Source: Litorilinea aerophila
GTDB taxonomy: Bacteria; Chloroflexota; Anaerolineae; Caldilineales; Caldilineaceae
Length of the DNA stretch: 41,963 nt
Assembly (NCBI GenBank): GCA_945905745.1
Contig: CAMDQF010000012.1
Span: 1 to 41,963 of the forward strand
Direction of reading: 5' to 3'
Shown here: positions 27,785 to 36,218 of the stretch, piece by piece
Numbering within the stretch: the stretch's first letter is position 1
Layout: the number at the start of each line of letters is the position of its first letter
The notes under the pieces: generated by a model
Database searches by the model: none
Told to the model about the DNA's origin: nothing
Seen by the model: the letters and a program-made list of their open reading frames with translations, nothing else
Position numbers and translations under genes: made by a program

Positions 27785-28665
27785 CAAAAGGCCATCGCTT
27801 CCACATCGTCCAGCGTAAACTCCAGCCCACTCTCCAAATCCACCACAAAGAAGTCGGCGTCGTCCACCTGGGACAGGTCGCCTGCCTCGACGCCCCGGTC
27901 ACAACGGGAGCGGTAGACGCAGTAGGCGCAGAGATGCTGGCGGTTCTGCTCCGTGTCCGGCGCTTTGGGAAAGTCGGGCTGGCTACTGCCACCCAAAATT
28001 TCGGTCAACAACCCCTGAAGCCGGGTGCGATTGGCCGCGTGCAAATCCGCGCTGTAGCGGAAGACAACCGGTGCATCGGGTGCGGCGGTGAACCAGTAGC
28101 GCATCTCCACCTGTTCCGGCAGCAGGGCACCCCAGGGCAGACTGTCGCTGGCTTCCACCAGCACAAAGGGATAGACGACCGTCTGCAACTGCTCCTGCAA
28201 ACGGGAACGACGGGTGGGACGGTTGGTCGTCTTCCAGTCGATGATGACTGCCCTGGCCCGCTCACCCATCCGCTCGGCTGCGATGAGATCGTAGCGGGCA
28301 GCCAGTCGGTAGCGGCCATGCGCATTGCCAAAGGGGATGCTTAACACCTGCTCGCTTGCGATAAATTGGCTGGGCAGATCGGCAGGCCGGTGGCGGCGAT
28401 AGGCGGCGAACCACTCGTCCAACGGATAGTCGAGGGTGGCGGCCAGAAGCTCCGGGTCAAAACCGGTCTCGGCGCGCAGCACAGCCTGGTGGAAACGGCT
28501 ACCCAGACGCATCTGCTCCTCGTAGGCGTCAAAGGGCTTTGTTTCCAACGCGGGCCAGGGCAACTGCTCCACATAGGCCAGCCAGAAACGGCGGGGGCAG
28601 TTGGCATAGGCTTGCAGGCTGGACTGGCTGAAGGCAAAGGTGGCGGGCAGGGAGAGGGGCGACAT
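27784..28665 (-). CDS. PD-(D/E)XK nuclease with Cas4/AddB-like Fe-S cysteines
   Basis: 293 aa from ATG 28665 (an ATG at 28680 would overlap vapC). RecB-family nuclease core: H59 in SRFHQAVL, D126 in RYDLIAA, D143 and K145 in VIIDWKTT, Gln/Tyr motif EQLQTVVYPF. Four Cys (C23 in ANCPRRFW; C246, C249 and C255 in CAYCVYRSRC) match the iron-sulfur staple of Cas4, AddB and Dna2. So it should be a DNA exonuclease or flap/end-processing nuclease. No helicase or cas genes are near; the partner is recJ, coupled by a one-base overlap. Confidence 0.85.
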
Positions 28666-28669
28666 AGGA

Positions 28670-29083
28670 CTATACCCCATTGGGGTAGAGGTGAAAGCCT
28701 TCTTCAGTGAAGTGCCGGTCGAAAGCAAAGGCGGTATCGATGCTAAAATGGCGCATTATGACAAAGCTCATGCAATCAACGAGACTCAGGCGACGCCGTT
28801 TGGCCGCTAATAATGTGGCGACGCCTTGCGCGTGTAGCGAATCGGTCACCCATTGGATGGTTATCAGAGGTATTATTTCCCCTTGGAAACTGCGAACAGC
28901 TTCCAGACCCAGACGATTCTGGATAAGAGAGATCGTCTCCAGCACGACATAATTGCTGGTTTGCAGACCAGGAATTTCATCACTTTTCTGCCAGATGTCC
29001 CATTGTGCGAGCGCGGCCCTGTGATTGGGATCATCCAGGGTCATTAGGGCATAGAAAGCCGATGTGTCGACAAACACTACCAT
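28670..29083 (-). CDS. PIN-domain ribonuclease toxin (VapC-like)
   Basis: 137 aa PIN domain with acidic active-site residues D6 (VDTSAFYALM), E49 (VVLETISL), D103 (SLVDCMSFV) and D122 (FAFDRHF). Such toxins cleave tRNA or rRNA. The ATG overlaps the upstream antitoxin stop (ATGGTAG), the typical layout of a VapBC module. Downstream, 4 nt separate its stop from the nuclease start chosen. Confidence 0.92.
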   Translation of the reverse strand: MVVFVDTSAFYALMTLDDPNHRAALAQWDIWQKSDEIPGLQTSNYVVLETISLIQNRLGLEAVRSFQGEIIPLITIQWVTDSLHAQGVATLLAAKRRRLSLVDCMSFVIMRHFSIDTAFAFDRHFTEEGFHLYPNGV

Positions 29084-29331
29084 TCGCCGTAAACCTCCGT
29101 CAGATATGCGTCGTGTTCTTCGGATACATTTGCACCGTTGCCCTGGCTATAGCGACCAAAGACTTCACGCGCACGTTCCCAGCGCTGTATGCGAGGTCGA
29201 TACCCTTCTGCCTGGAGAAAGCGGTCTACGGCCACTCGCATGAGTTCGGCCATAGATAAATTCCGCTTGGCTGCCAGTTCTCTTAGCGTAACGGATTGTT
29301 CTTCTCGCAATTGAACCTGTGTGCGTATCAT
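29077..29331 (-). CDS. ribbon-helix-helix antitoxin (VapB-like)
   Basis: 84 aa from ATG 29331 with AAGGAGG upstream. MIRTQVQLREEQSVTLRELA followed by RNLSMAELMRVAVDRFLQ is a ribbon-helix-helix DNA-binding motif; the C-terminal half, up to EEHDAYLTEVYGEW, should wrap the toxin. It represses its own operon in known systems. Confidence 0.88.
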   Translation of the reverse strand: MIRTQVQLREEQSVTLRELAAKRNLSMAELMRVAVDRFLQAEGYRPRIQRWERAREVFGRYSQGNGANVSEEHDAYLTEVYGEW

Positions 29332-29373
29332 CTTTGCCTCCTTGAATGCTAACACTCTTCCCGATCTGATGGC

Positions 29374-29402
29374 ATTGTAGCACAATGTCATCCCGCTTTC
29401 AA
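29374..29402 (-). promoter_or_regulatory. promoter of the vapBC-nuclease-recJ operon
   Basis: Minus-strand TTGAAA (29402-29397), 17-nt spacer, TACAAT (29379-29374). It overlaps the end of the upstream glycosyltransferase gene. Confidence 0.65.
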
Positions 29403-30583
29403 CGAACAGAAGTGGCCATCTCCCGATAGACCGCCAGCGTCTCGGCAGCGGTGCGTTGCCAGGAGAAGGTCGCTGCCTGGGCCAGGCTCTTTTCGGCCAT
29501 CGACCGGCGCAGATTGTCGTCTTCCAACACCAGGCGTAGGGCGGCGGCGATGGCGCCCGTATCGGTCGGATCGACCAGCAGTGCCGCCTTCCCAGCCACT
29601 TCCGGCAGGCTGGAACGGTTGCCGCAGACCACCGGCGCGCCACAGGCCATCGCTTCCAGCACAGGCAGGCCAAAGCCCTCGTAGAGGCTGGGAAAGGCGA
29701 AGAGGGTGGCCGCGCTGTGGAGCGCGGGCAGGTCGGCGTCGTCCACCGGTCCGAGGAAGCGCACCGCGTCGCCCAATGGCGCGGCCAGGGCACGGGATTC
29801 CGGGTAGCGGTCGTCCCAGGCGCCGGCGATAATCAATTGTGAATTGTGAATTGTGAATTGTGAATTGTGAAGTTGGGCATAGGCATCGATGAGACGGGGC
29901 AGGTTTTTGTGGGGTTTATTGATGCCCAGATAGAAGATGTAGCGGTCGGGCAGATGATACTTTGCGCGCACACGCGCTATTTCGTCGGCGGGCTGGGGTC
30001 GGAAACGGGGGTCGGCGGCCAGGGGGATGGACGTTACCCGACTGGGGTCAACCGGGAAATGGGCCAGGAGATCGTCACGGGCCGACGCGGAAATTGTGAC
30101 AATTCGATCCGACGCTGCCAGGGCCAGACGGGTGGCGACGCGGAAAAAGAGCCGGGCACGCAGGGAGACGGTCTGCGGATGAAGGAGGGCGATCAGATCG
30201 TAGACCGTCAGCAGTGTGGGTGTGCCGGGGCAGTAGGGCATCAGGTAGTAGGTGCTGTGGAAGAGGGGGGAGGGGGGAGTGGGGATTAGGGATTGGGAAC
30301 TGGGAACTGGGGATTGGGCGAATTGGCGCAGCAGGCGGGGGATCGTCCATTGCTGGCGAAGGGAAAAGGACGAAACCGGAGCGGGGACGATTTGGACCTG
30401 CTGGCTGGCGAGGCTGGTGGGATTCCAGGCGGTCGGGTCGGAGGGATTCCAGAGAATGACCAACCGTTCATCGTCCGTCAGGAGCGGGGGCAGGGCCGCG
30501 GCCAGGTTGCGCACATAGCGCCCGATGCCAGGGAAGTGGGCGGTGGCTGTGCGGGCGTCTAGGATGTACTGACCTTCTTTCAT
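29399..30583 (-). CDS. GT4 glycosyltransferase containing two heptamer arrays
   Basis: 394 aa GT-B glycosyltransferase (GT4). N-domain: YILDARTATAHFPGIGRYVRN, HSTYYLMPY, LLTVYDLIALLHP. C-domain: YIFYLGINKPHKNLPRLIDA, LFAFPSLYEGFGLPVLEAMA (EX7E), AALRLVLEDDNLR. Two stretches are encoded by intergenic-type 7-nt repeats: QSPVPSSQSLIPTPPSP in the N-domain and HNSQFTIHNSQ in the loop before the strand LIIAGAWDD. Both are in frame and lie where loops are expected. Last gene of a methyltransferase-GT-GT-GT operon, ATGA overlap with the preceding gene. Probably acts in exopolysaccharide or O-antigen-like glycan synthesis. Confidence 0.9.
   Translation of the reverse strand: MKEGQYILDARTATAHFPGIGRYVRNLAAALPPLLTDDERLVILWNPSDPTAWNPTSLASQQVQIVPAPVSSFSLRQQWTIPRLLRQFAQSPVPSSQSLIPTPPSPLFHSTYYLMPYCPGTPTLLTVYDLIALLHPQTVSLRARLFFRVATRLALAASDRIVTISASARDDLLAHFPVDPSRVTSIPLAADPRFRPQPADEIARVRAKYHLPDRYIFYLGINKPHKNLPRLIDAYAQLHNSQFTIHNSQLIIAGAWDDRYPESRALAAPLGDAVRFLGPVDDADLPALHSAATLFAFPSLYEGFGLPVLEAMACGAPVVCGNRSSLPEVAGKAALLVDPTDTGAIAAALRLVLEDDNLRRSMAEKSLAQAATFSWQRTAAETLAVYREMATSVR
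29835..29869 (-). repeat. five exact heptamers inside a glycosyltransferase CDS
   Basis: AATTGTG repeated five times exactly (35 nt) on the plus strand; on the coding strand it gives HNSQFTIHNSQ. Since 35 is not divisible by 3, frame depends on the flanks; gain or loss of one unit would shift frame. Confidence 0.95.
30267..30315 (-). repeat. second heptamer array inside the same CDS
   Basis: Units GGGGAGT GGGGATT AGGGATT GGGAACT GGGAACT GGGGATT on the plus strand, the same (ATTGGGG) type as intergenic arrays at 3300, 4591 and 36219. Coding strand gives a Pro/Ser-rich loop. Confidence 0.9.
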
Positions 30584-31713
30584 CCGGCGATCTCCTCGTA
30601 GAAAGCGACTGTCTCCACTGCACAGCGCCGCCAGGAAAAACGTGCCGCCTGGGCTATCCCTTTCTCGGCCATAGCCCTGCGCATGCCCGCATCCCCCATC
30701 ACATACCGAATGGCGTCGGCCAGTCCGGCCACATCTGTCGGGGAAATCAGGAGCGCAGCCTCCCCGGCTACCTCTGGCAGGCTGGAGAGATTGCTGGTGA
30801 TGACCGGCGTGCCGCAGGCCATCGCTTCCAAAACGGGCAGGCCAAAGCCTTCGTATTGGGAGGGGAAAACAAAGAGGTCCGCCAGAGAGAAAAGCGCGGG
30901 CAGCTCATCATCCGGGATGAAACCGGTGAAGATCACCCGATCTTCCAGACCCAACGCCTGCACCTGGGCAAAGGTTTCTTCATACATCCAGCCCTTTTTG
31001 CCGCCGATGACCAGTTTCACGCCCGTCAGGGCCGCCTGACGAAAGGCCCGGATGAGGACGGGCAGATTCTTGCGGGGTTCAATCGTCCCTACATAGAACA
31101 CAAAACGCGGGGGCAATTCGTAACGCGCACGCGTCCCTGCCAATATCTTCTCGTCTTTGACAGGCTGAAAACGGCTGTGGACACCGGAATGAATGACCGC
31201 GACGGGGGCGGAAAGTGGGCCGTAGTGGCTCTCCATATCCCGTCTGGTAGAGGCCGAGACAGCGATGATCCCATCGGTTCGGCGCAGAAAGAGGGGCATC
31301 ATCAGGCGTAAAAAGAGGCGATTCAACCTGGCGTGGGTGTGGGCGTGGGAGAGAAAGGTCAGATCGTGTACTGTAGTGAGAGTCGCAGTTTGGGGCAGAA
31401 AGGGAAGCAGGTGGTCTGTGGCGTGAAAGAGATCGACGGCGCGCTCCCCAGGCGCGAATATCTTCTCCTGGGGGCGACGCAACAGATGGGCGAGAAGAAC
31501 GCGCATGCGCCAGGGTTTGTCGGCCAATGCCAGCGGAATCTGGGCCATCCTGTCGAAGGGTTCGGCTACCCGAGCGCTGGCCGCGGCATTGTAAAAAGCG
31601 GTAAAGCGATGCCCGGTTTCCAGTTCGAGAAGGGCGGCGGTCAGTTCGCTGGTCACCCGCCCTATCCCTGCCCGGCCATGCACAGCCGGGGAAAGGTCGA
31701 TGCAGACATTCAC
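30580..31713 (-). CDS. GT4 glycosyltransferase
   Basis: 377 aa GT-B enzyme, closely related to its downstream neighbour (shared YEGFGLPVLEAMACG, SSLPEVAGEAALLISPTD). N-domain MNVCIDLSPAVHGRAGIGRV, HATDHLLPFLP, TVHDLTFLSHAH; C-domain FVFYVGTIEPRKNLPVLIRA, FPSQYEGFGLPVLEAMACG. The start is GTG 31713 inside a GTGA overlap with the upstream gene. Mannosyl- or rhamnosyltransferase-type enzymes share this pattern; donor sugar not determinable. This paralogue lacks heptamer insertions, so comparison shows where the neighbour was expanded. Confidence 0.93.
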   Translation of the reverse strand: MNVCIDLSPAVHGRAGIGRVTSELTAALLELETGHRFTAFYNAAASARVAEPFDRMAQIPLALADKPWRMRVLLAHLLRRPQEKIFAPGERAVDLFHATDHLLPFLPQTATLTTVHDLTFLSHAHTHARLNRLFLRLMMPLFLRRTDGIIAVSASTRRDMESHYGPLSAPVAVIHSGVHSRFQPVKDEKILAGTRARYELPPRFVFYVGTIEPRKNLPVLIRAFRQAALTGVKLVIGGKKGWMYEETFAQVQALGLEDRVIFTGFIPDDELPALFSLADLFVFPSQYEGFGLPVLEAMACGTPVITSNLSSLPEVAGEAALLISPTDVAGLADAIRYVMGDAGMRRAMAEKGIAQAARFSWRRCAVETVAFYEEIAG

Positions 31714-32867
31714 AGAGGGAGACTTTCCATTCGTTGATAGAATTCGGCAGTGCGTGAAGCCAGCTCCTTTTGGCTATAGAGTGCGCTGACCCGAGCCTGG
31801 CCCCGCCTAGTCAATTCGTCCTCCAGCGCGGCATCAGCGATCAATTGCCGCAACCGAGCGGCCAGCAACTCCACATCGCCTTCGGGGAAGATCAGCCCGG
31901 CATCGCCGATCACCTCGGGGATGGCCCCGGAATCTGAGCCGATGACCGGCACGCCGACGGCCATGGCTTCCAGCAGCACCCGGCCCAACTGCTCCTTCCA
32001 GACCGGCGTCGTGCGGCTGGGCAAGACAAGCGCGTCCAGTTCTGCCATCTTCTGCGCGATCTGGCTGGGGGGTACAGGCGGCAAAAATTCAGTCTTCCCG
32101 GCCAATCCCATCTCCTCCACCCGGCGGCGCAGGGCTGTTTCCTCTGCACCGGCCCCGATAATGCGCAGATGCAACGGACGGGGCAGATCGTCCCCAAGCA
32201 GACGGGCCGCGGCGTCGATGAGGGTGTCGATCCCCTTCTCCGCCACCAGCCGCCCCACATAGCCCACCACAAATGGACCAGTCGGCAGACGCGGCGAACG
32301 GGGCCGAAAGCTCTCCGTATCCACGCCCACCGCCGGGATAATCGGTGTCGGTCCCGCATAGCCCCGCCGACGCAGCAGTTCGGCAGCTTCCCGGTTGGCG
32401 CAGAAAATCCCGTCAGCCCCGGCCAAAGTGATGCGCAGCACAGCTTGCACCGCTGGGCCCAGGGGGCGGTCTACATTCTGCCAGGTGTGCAGGAGCAGCT
32501 TGGACTTGGGCGCAAATAGAGAGCGAGCCAGCGCGATCTGCAAGGCGGCCAAGCTGTCTGGCTCTTCCTCGGCATGGATGATGTGGGGGCGAAAAGCAGG
32601 CATACCGAAGGTTAGTGTGCGGTAGAAGGCCCGGTGGGGATCGGCTGGTGAGCCGAACATCCCGATTGGTCGTCGCTGCAAAGAGGCGCTATCGGCCACC
32701 CCTGTACTGAGCTTGTCGAAGGTATGCTGCTCCACCCGCAGCAGCTCGTCCTGCCAATAGCGGGGCAGGATGTAGCGAATCAGCATCCCGTTGGCTTGGG
32801 CCAGATATTCCACTTTGCGGTGCATCGTTGCGTCCCGATAGCGGGCGATAAAAAGAATGCGTCTCAT
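31710..32867 (-). CDS. GT4 glycosyltransferase
   Basis: 385 aa from ATG 32867 (MRRILFIARYRDATMHRKVE), whose ATGA overlaps the methyltransferase stop; a longer ORF to 32966 runs into that gene. GT-B fold: HIIHAEEEPDSLAALQIALA, LLHTWQNVDRPLG, VVGYVGRLVAEKGIDTLIDA, then ALVLPSRTTPVWKEQLGRVLLEAMA. The acidic pair Glu...Glu of GT4 is present as WKEQLGRVLLE. Distinct subgroup from the two downstream enzymes. Shares the operon and probably acts in the same surface glycan. Confidence 0.92.
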   Translation of the reverse strand: MRRILFIARYRDATMHRKVEYLAQANGMLIRYILPRYWQDELLRVEQHTFDKLSTGVADSASLQRRPIGMFGSPADPHRAFYRTLTFGMPAFRPHIIHAEEEPDSLAALQIALARSLFAPKSKLLLHTWQNVDRPLGPAVQAVLRITLAGADGIFCANREAAELLRRRGYAGPTPIIPAVGVDTESFRPRSPRLPTGPFVVGYVGRLVAEKGIDTLIDAAARLLGDDLPRPLHLRIIGAGAEETALRRRVEEMGLAGKTEFLPPVPPSQIAQKMAELDALVLPSRTTPVWKEQLGRVLLEAMAVGVPVIGSDSGAIPEVIGDAGLIFPEGDVELLAARLRQLIADAALEDELTRRGQARVSALYSQKELASRTAEFYQRMESLPL

Positions 32868-33769
32868 TGGGGTTTGTGGGCCACTGCTTCCAGGGTAGCG
32901 AACAGATCGTCCTGGGGGCGGCGCAAACGTTGCCAGCCCCAGGCGGCCAGGCGAATGGCCCGCCACAAAGCCAGGGCCACAGGCCAGGGGCGGGCACTTC
33001 CATCGGCCAGCCCGCTTTGCAGGGAGGCCGTACTCTTTTCCAGCAGGGGCGGAAGTTCTGACAATGGCATGACCCGTCGTATGGAAATCTGCTCAAAACC
33101 CGCATCGTGCAAAGCCCGGTGCAGAGTGGCCGGTGTAAAGTAGAGCAGATGGGAGGGCGGGCGAAAGGCCACCCACTTCTCCTTGGCACGGACGGCCTGC
33201 CAGTGGGCCGTGTTGGGTGTGGACAGCATCAGCGCACCACCGGGGGCCATACGCTCCGCCAACTGGCTCAATACATCCACGGGCCGAGGCAGGTGTTCGA
33301 TCACCTCCCAAAGAGTGATGGCCTGAAAGGGTTCTGGGGAGAGATCGTCCAGGGTTGTGGGCACAGGAATCCCCAGACTATGCGAGGCGGTTGACGCCAT
33401 TGGTGCTGAGAGTTCAATCCCGGCAATAGACCAACCCTCGTCGCGGGCCATTTCCAGAAAATAGCCCGCGGCGCAGCCAAAATCCAGGAGTCTGCCCCGC
33501 TGGGGAAAGTGGGTTCCAATACGGCGCAGACGACGCTGGAAGTGGGGACGCAGAGCCTTCTTCATTGCGGTGTAGTCCGCATATCCCTGGTCGTCTTCCC
33601 CGGCAAAATAGGCCGCCCGCTGATAGTGGGCGGCGATTTCCTCAGCGCCAGGCATGGGGTGGACGGCAACAGTCCCACAGCTACGGCATTGGACCAATGC
33701 ATACCCATTCACAGAATAATAGGGCGTAGAATCAGTTCCCCCACAGATCGGACAGCCATACAAAGCCAT
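32864..33769 (-). CDS. SAM-dependent methyltransferase with zinc ribbon
   Basis: 301 aa. N-terminal Cys pairs C6-x2-C9 and C28-x2-C31 (CPICG, CRSCG) form a zinc ribbon as in sugar C-methyltransferases and related envelope enzymes. Class I motif I RLLDFGCAAGYFLEMA (93-108), motif II region FQAITLWEVIEHLPRP, motif III GGALMLSTPNTAHWQ. First gene of the GT operon, so methylation of a sugar or glycan end is the likely role. Purine-rich AAAGGGAAG before the ATG. Confidence 0.9.
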   Translation of the reverse strand: MALYGCPICGGTDSTPYYSVNGYALVQCRSCGTVAVHPMPGAEEIAAHYQRAAYFAGEDDQGYADYTAMKKALRPHFQRRLRRIGTHFPQRGRLLDFGCAAGYFLEMARDEGWSIAGIELSAPMASTASHSLGIPVPTTLDDLSPEPFQAITLWEVIEHLPRPVDVLSQLAERMAPGGALMLSTPNTAHWQAVRAKEKWVAFRPPSHLLYFTPATLHRALHDAGFEQISIRRVMPLSELPPLLEKSTASLQSGLADGSARPWPVALALWRAIRLAAWGWQRLRRPQDDLFATLEAVAHKPQ

Positions 33770-33910
33770 TGACTTCCCTTTCCATTCAATTATCCGTCAT
33801 CCCCAACAGATACTCCCTGGCGAAATGTAACCGGTATGGGGACTCAGACCAACTCCAGAGTATTGCGGTCTGCGGCTTCTGTGCGGAATGTACAGAAGCC
33901 TCTCCTATCT

Positions 33911-33940
33911 TTGCATCCCGCTTCCCCTAGCGAGTATAAT
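33911..33940 (+). promoter_or_regulatory. promoter of the small membrane protein gene
   Basis: TTGCAT (33911-33916), 18-nt spacer, TATAAT (33935-33940). Start near 33947. Confidence 0.6.
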
Positions 33941-33962
33941 CCAACAGAAATTGTACTCATCT

Positions 33963-33994
33963 GCGGCCCAGTTTGGATTGGGGCCGCTTATTTC
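33963..33994 (+). terminator. leader hairpin with short T-rich tail
   Basis: 7-bp stem GCGGCCC/GGGCCGC with an 11-nt loop, followed by TTATTT. It lies between the promoter and the start codon at 34013, so it may be a weak attenuator. Confidence 0.45.
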
Positions 33995-34012
33995 TGAAAG
34001 GTTAGCTCCCCC

Positions 34013-34297
34013 ATGGCAAATGCAGCAAAAAGCCGCCGTTCAGGTGGTATGAGCAAGGCTCAGCCCCGCAGCTACAGCGAACTCTACGGCAACCGGGAGA
34101 CCCCGATCTCTTCTGCCCAAACCCAAGCCCCTGCCACACCTTTCGGCCGCAAGACCGACGAAGTTGCACCCCAACGCGGCTCGGACAGTGTAGATTGGAA
34201 AGGTGAATACAGCCAGGTTTTTGGCGATGTGCGCCAGTTGCTTGTCATCTCTGCGCTGCTCTTTGCCCTGATGATTGTACTGGGCTATCTACTATAG
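34013..34297 (+). CDS. small single-pass membrane protein
   Basis: 94 aa, no family recognised. Residues 1-65 are polar and basic at the start (AAKSRRSGG), probably cytoplasmic and disordered. One C-terminal transmembrane helix LLVISALLFALMIVLGYLL (about 76-94) reaches the last residue, a tail-anchored topology. Its 3' end overlaps the convergent membrane protein gene by 53 bp. Confidence 0.75.
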   Translation: MANAAKSRRSGGMSKAQPRSYSELYGNRETPISSAQTQAPATPFGRKTDEVAPQRGSDSVDWKGEYSQVFGDVRQLLVISALLFALMIVLGYLL

Positions 34298-34958
34298 CCT
34301 TGCCGTAGCCGACAAGTAGACCGGCACTGGCGTGGAGCAACCAGCAGAGAAAGAAGTTGCGGGTGTAAAAGAAGAGGATGGCTGTGGTAATCAGCAGCAT
34401 CCCCGCGATTACCCGCTGGGCCGTATGTGGATGCTGGACGAAAATGTCCGGCAAAGCCAGAAGCGATGCCAGCCAGATGGCCCAGTAGCCGGGCAGGGCT
34501 GGCGGTGACGGCAGGGCCAGGAAGATCTCCCAGACAGCGCCACGCAGAAAAACCCAGTGAAACTCCTGGCTGCCCGCCCAGATGATCTGCCCCAGCAGGG
34601 AGAAACCCACTGGACGATCTTGTTCTGTGGCGCTCTCATCCCGATGCAGAGTCGCCTGCACCAGGGCCAGCAACAGCCAGATGGCAAAGATCAACCCCAC
34701 GCCCAATCCCAGCCCGGCCACCCAATCGATGTCGCTCAGGCCGAGCAGCCGGGGTGAAAGCCCACCCACCAGCAGCCCCAAATAGGGTGTGAAGATCCAG
34801 CGCCCCAAGCGCAGGCGCCCGACCAAATTCTGCGGCAGAAAACGCGCCGCTACCAGCGTCAGCCCGCTCAACGCAAAACTGAGCAACAGCCAGAAGCCAG
34901 GGCGCAAAGGATGGAGTTGACCGATGAACCAATCCAGTGAAAGTTCAGAAAGTGCCAT
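34245..34958 (-). CDS. polytopic membrane protein, possibly CPBP-like
   Basis: 237 aa from ATG 34958 (or 240 aa from ATG 34967). About six to seven hydrophobic helices. SQEFHWVFLRGAVWEIFL and NFFLCWLLHASAGLLVG weakly recall the Glu...Arg and His motifs of CPBP (Abi/Rce1) intramembrane proteases, but the double Glu is missing, so activity is doubtful. TACAAT at 34972-34967 could be a -10 box, which would make the transcript almost leaderless. The C-terminal tail is antisense to the small gene's membrane helix. Confidence 0.65.
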   Translation of the reverse strand: MALSELSLDWFIGQLHPLRPGFWLLLSFALSGLTLVAARFLPQNLVGRLRLGRWIFTPYLGLLVGGLSPRLLGLSDIDWVAGLGLGVGLIFAIWLLLALVQATLHRDESATEQDRPVGFSLLGQIIWAGSQEFHWVFLRGAVWEIFLALPSPPALPGYWAIWLASLLALPDIFVQHPHTAQRVIAGMLLITTAILFFYTRNFFLCWLLHASAGLLVGYGKAIVDSPVQSSGQRAAQR

Positions 34959-35000
34959 GCGGCGCATTGTAGCAGAGAAGACGATTCCCGGAAAACCGCT

Positions 35001-35195
35001 GTGAGCCTACGACGACTTCTGCTTGTCTTACTCATCCTGCTTGTGTTGATTGTGCTGCGCCCCAGCGTGGTCAAATCTGAGGTGCAGCGCATCTATACCC
35101 AGCGAGAAACCATCTGGCGTCTGCTCTCGCTGGTGGTGATTGTCTATTTGGCATACGGTCTTTACACAATTTGGAGCGGTGGCTATGAGTGGTAG
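35001..35195 (+). CDS. small two-helix membrane protein upstream of prmA
   Basis: 64 aa, GTG start. Two hydrophobic stretches, LLLVLLILLVLIVL and LLSLVVIVYLAYGLYTIW, separated by a short charged segment (KSEVQRIYTQRETIWR). The stop overlaps the prmA start by 11 nt, so it is probably translated and coupled to prmA. Unknown function. Confidence 0.65.
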   Translation: MSLRRLLLVLLILLVLIVLRPSVVKSEVQRIYTQRETIWRLLSLVVIVYLAYGLYTIWSGGYEW

Positions 35196-36156
35196 TGAAC
35201 TGCTCGAAATTGCGGTGGATGTGGACGGCGAGGCTGCAGAAGCAGTCAGCGAACTTTTCAACCGTTACAATGGCGGGGGCTGGGAAGAGGACAGCGCCAC
35301 TGGTGAAGCCTCTGGCGGGGGCGCAGTCATCGAAGTCACCGGCTTTGACGACCTGAACCAGCCCATTGACAGCGAATACCGGCTGGTGGTAAAGACCTAT
35401 CTGAAGCCCGGTCGCCGGGGCACAGAGATTCGCCGCCTGATTGAAGAGGGGCTGTGGCGGCTGAGTCTGCTCTATCCCATTCCCGAACCGGCCATCCGCA
35501 TTGTGCGGGAGGAAGATTGGGCCCACGCCTGGAAGCGTTTCTACAAACCCATGCGCATCGGCAAGCGGGTCATTCTCGCGCCAGCCTGGGAAGAAGTGGA
35601 GAGCCAGCCCGGCGATGTGGTAGTGGCGCTGGAGCCGGGGATGGCCTTTGGCACAGGCATGCACCCCACCACCCGGCTCTGTGTGGCAGCCTTAGAAGAA
35701 TTGGTGCGGCCGGGCATGGCCGTGTTGGATGTGGGCGCGGGCAGCGGTGTACTCTCGATTGTGGCGGCCAAACTGGGCGCGGCCCCGGTCTACGCCACAG
35801 ACATCGACACCCTGGCGGTGGAATCCACCCACGACAACGCCAGGCGCAACGGTCTGACCGAAGGGCCGGATTCGCTGGTTGTAGAGCAGGGCAGTATCCC
35901 GGCCGGGATGGCAGGCCGTTTCCATCTGCTGGTTGCCAACATTCTTGCTGAAATTTTGGCGGGTCTCTTCAACGGTATCTACGGCAACCCGCCCCTGGCC
36001 GAACCCCTCGCTGCCGATGGCCGGATGATTCTCTCTGGTATTATCGAAGAAAAAGTCCAAATCGTTCTCGATGCTGCCGCCCGCCACGGCTTTGTGGAGG
36101 AATCCCGCAAGCTGGAGGGGGATTGGGTGGCGCTGGTGATGAAACGGAAGGGATGA
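35185..36156 (+). CDS. prmA: ribosomal protein L11 methyltransferase
   Basis: 323 aa from ATG 35185 (GGAG upstream, MSGSELLEIAVDVDGEAAEA). PrmA trimethylates L11 in the cytoplasm. The N-terminal substrate-binding domain (about 1-125) has WAHAWKRFYKPMRIGKRVI. The catalytic domain has ALEPGMAFGTGMHPTTRLC, motif I VLDVGAGSGVLSIVAAKLG, ATDIDTLAVESTHDNARRNG and LLVANILAEILAGL (the NxxA motif). An acidic insertion near residues 25-45 differs from E. coli PrmA. rsmE follows after a repeat array, a common pairing. Confidence 0.95.
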   Translation: MSGSELLEIAVDVDGEAAEAVSELFNRYNGGGWEEDSATGEASGGGAVIEVTGFDDLNQPIDSEYRLVVKTYLKPGRRGTEIRRLIEEGLWRLSLLYPIPEPAIRIVREEDWAHAWKRFYKPMRIGKRVILAPAWEEVESQPGDVVVALEPGMAFGTGMHPTTRLCVAALEELVRPGMAVLDVGAGSGVLSIVAAKLGAAPVYATDIDTLAVESTHDNARRNGLTEGPDSLVVEQGSIPAGMAGRFHLLVANILAEILAGLFNGIYGNPPLAEPLAADGRMILSGIIEEKVQIVLDAAARHGFVEESRKLEGDWVALVMKRKG

Positions 36157-36218
36157 AACGTGGGAGGTAAAACGTGAAAACGTCAGAGCGTACTACCTCC
36201 TCACATTTCACGAGCGTC

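Larger units (their letters stand above)
33770..34012. other. divergent intergenic region
   Basis: 243 nt between the methyltransferase operon and the rightward small gene. The rightward promoter and leader hairpin are listed separately. No promoter stands out for the minus strand; GGATAAT near the methyltransferase start lacks a good -35 partner. Confidence 0.5.

Noticed and set aside
29332-29793. Longer N-terminus for the VapB antitoxin
   Set aside because: The extension is the out-of-frame reading of the glycosyltransferase; AAGGAGG marks ATG 29331.
34245-34958. Active CPBP protease
   Set aside because: The diagnostic double-Glu motif is missing, so only a weak resemblance is claimed.
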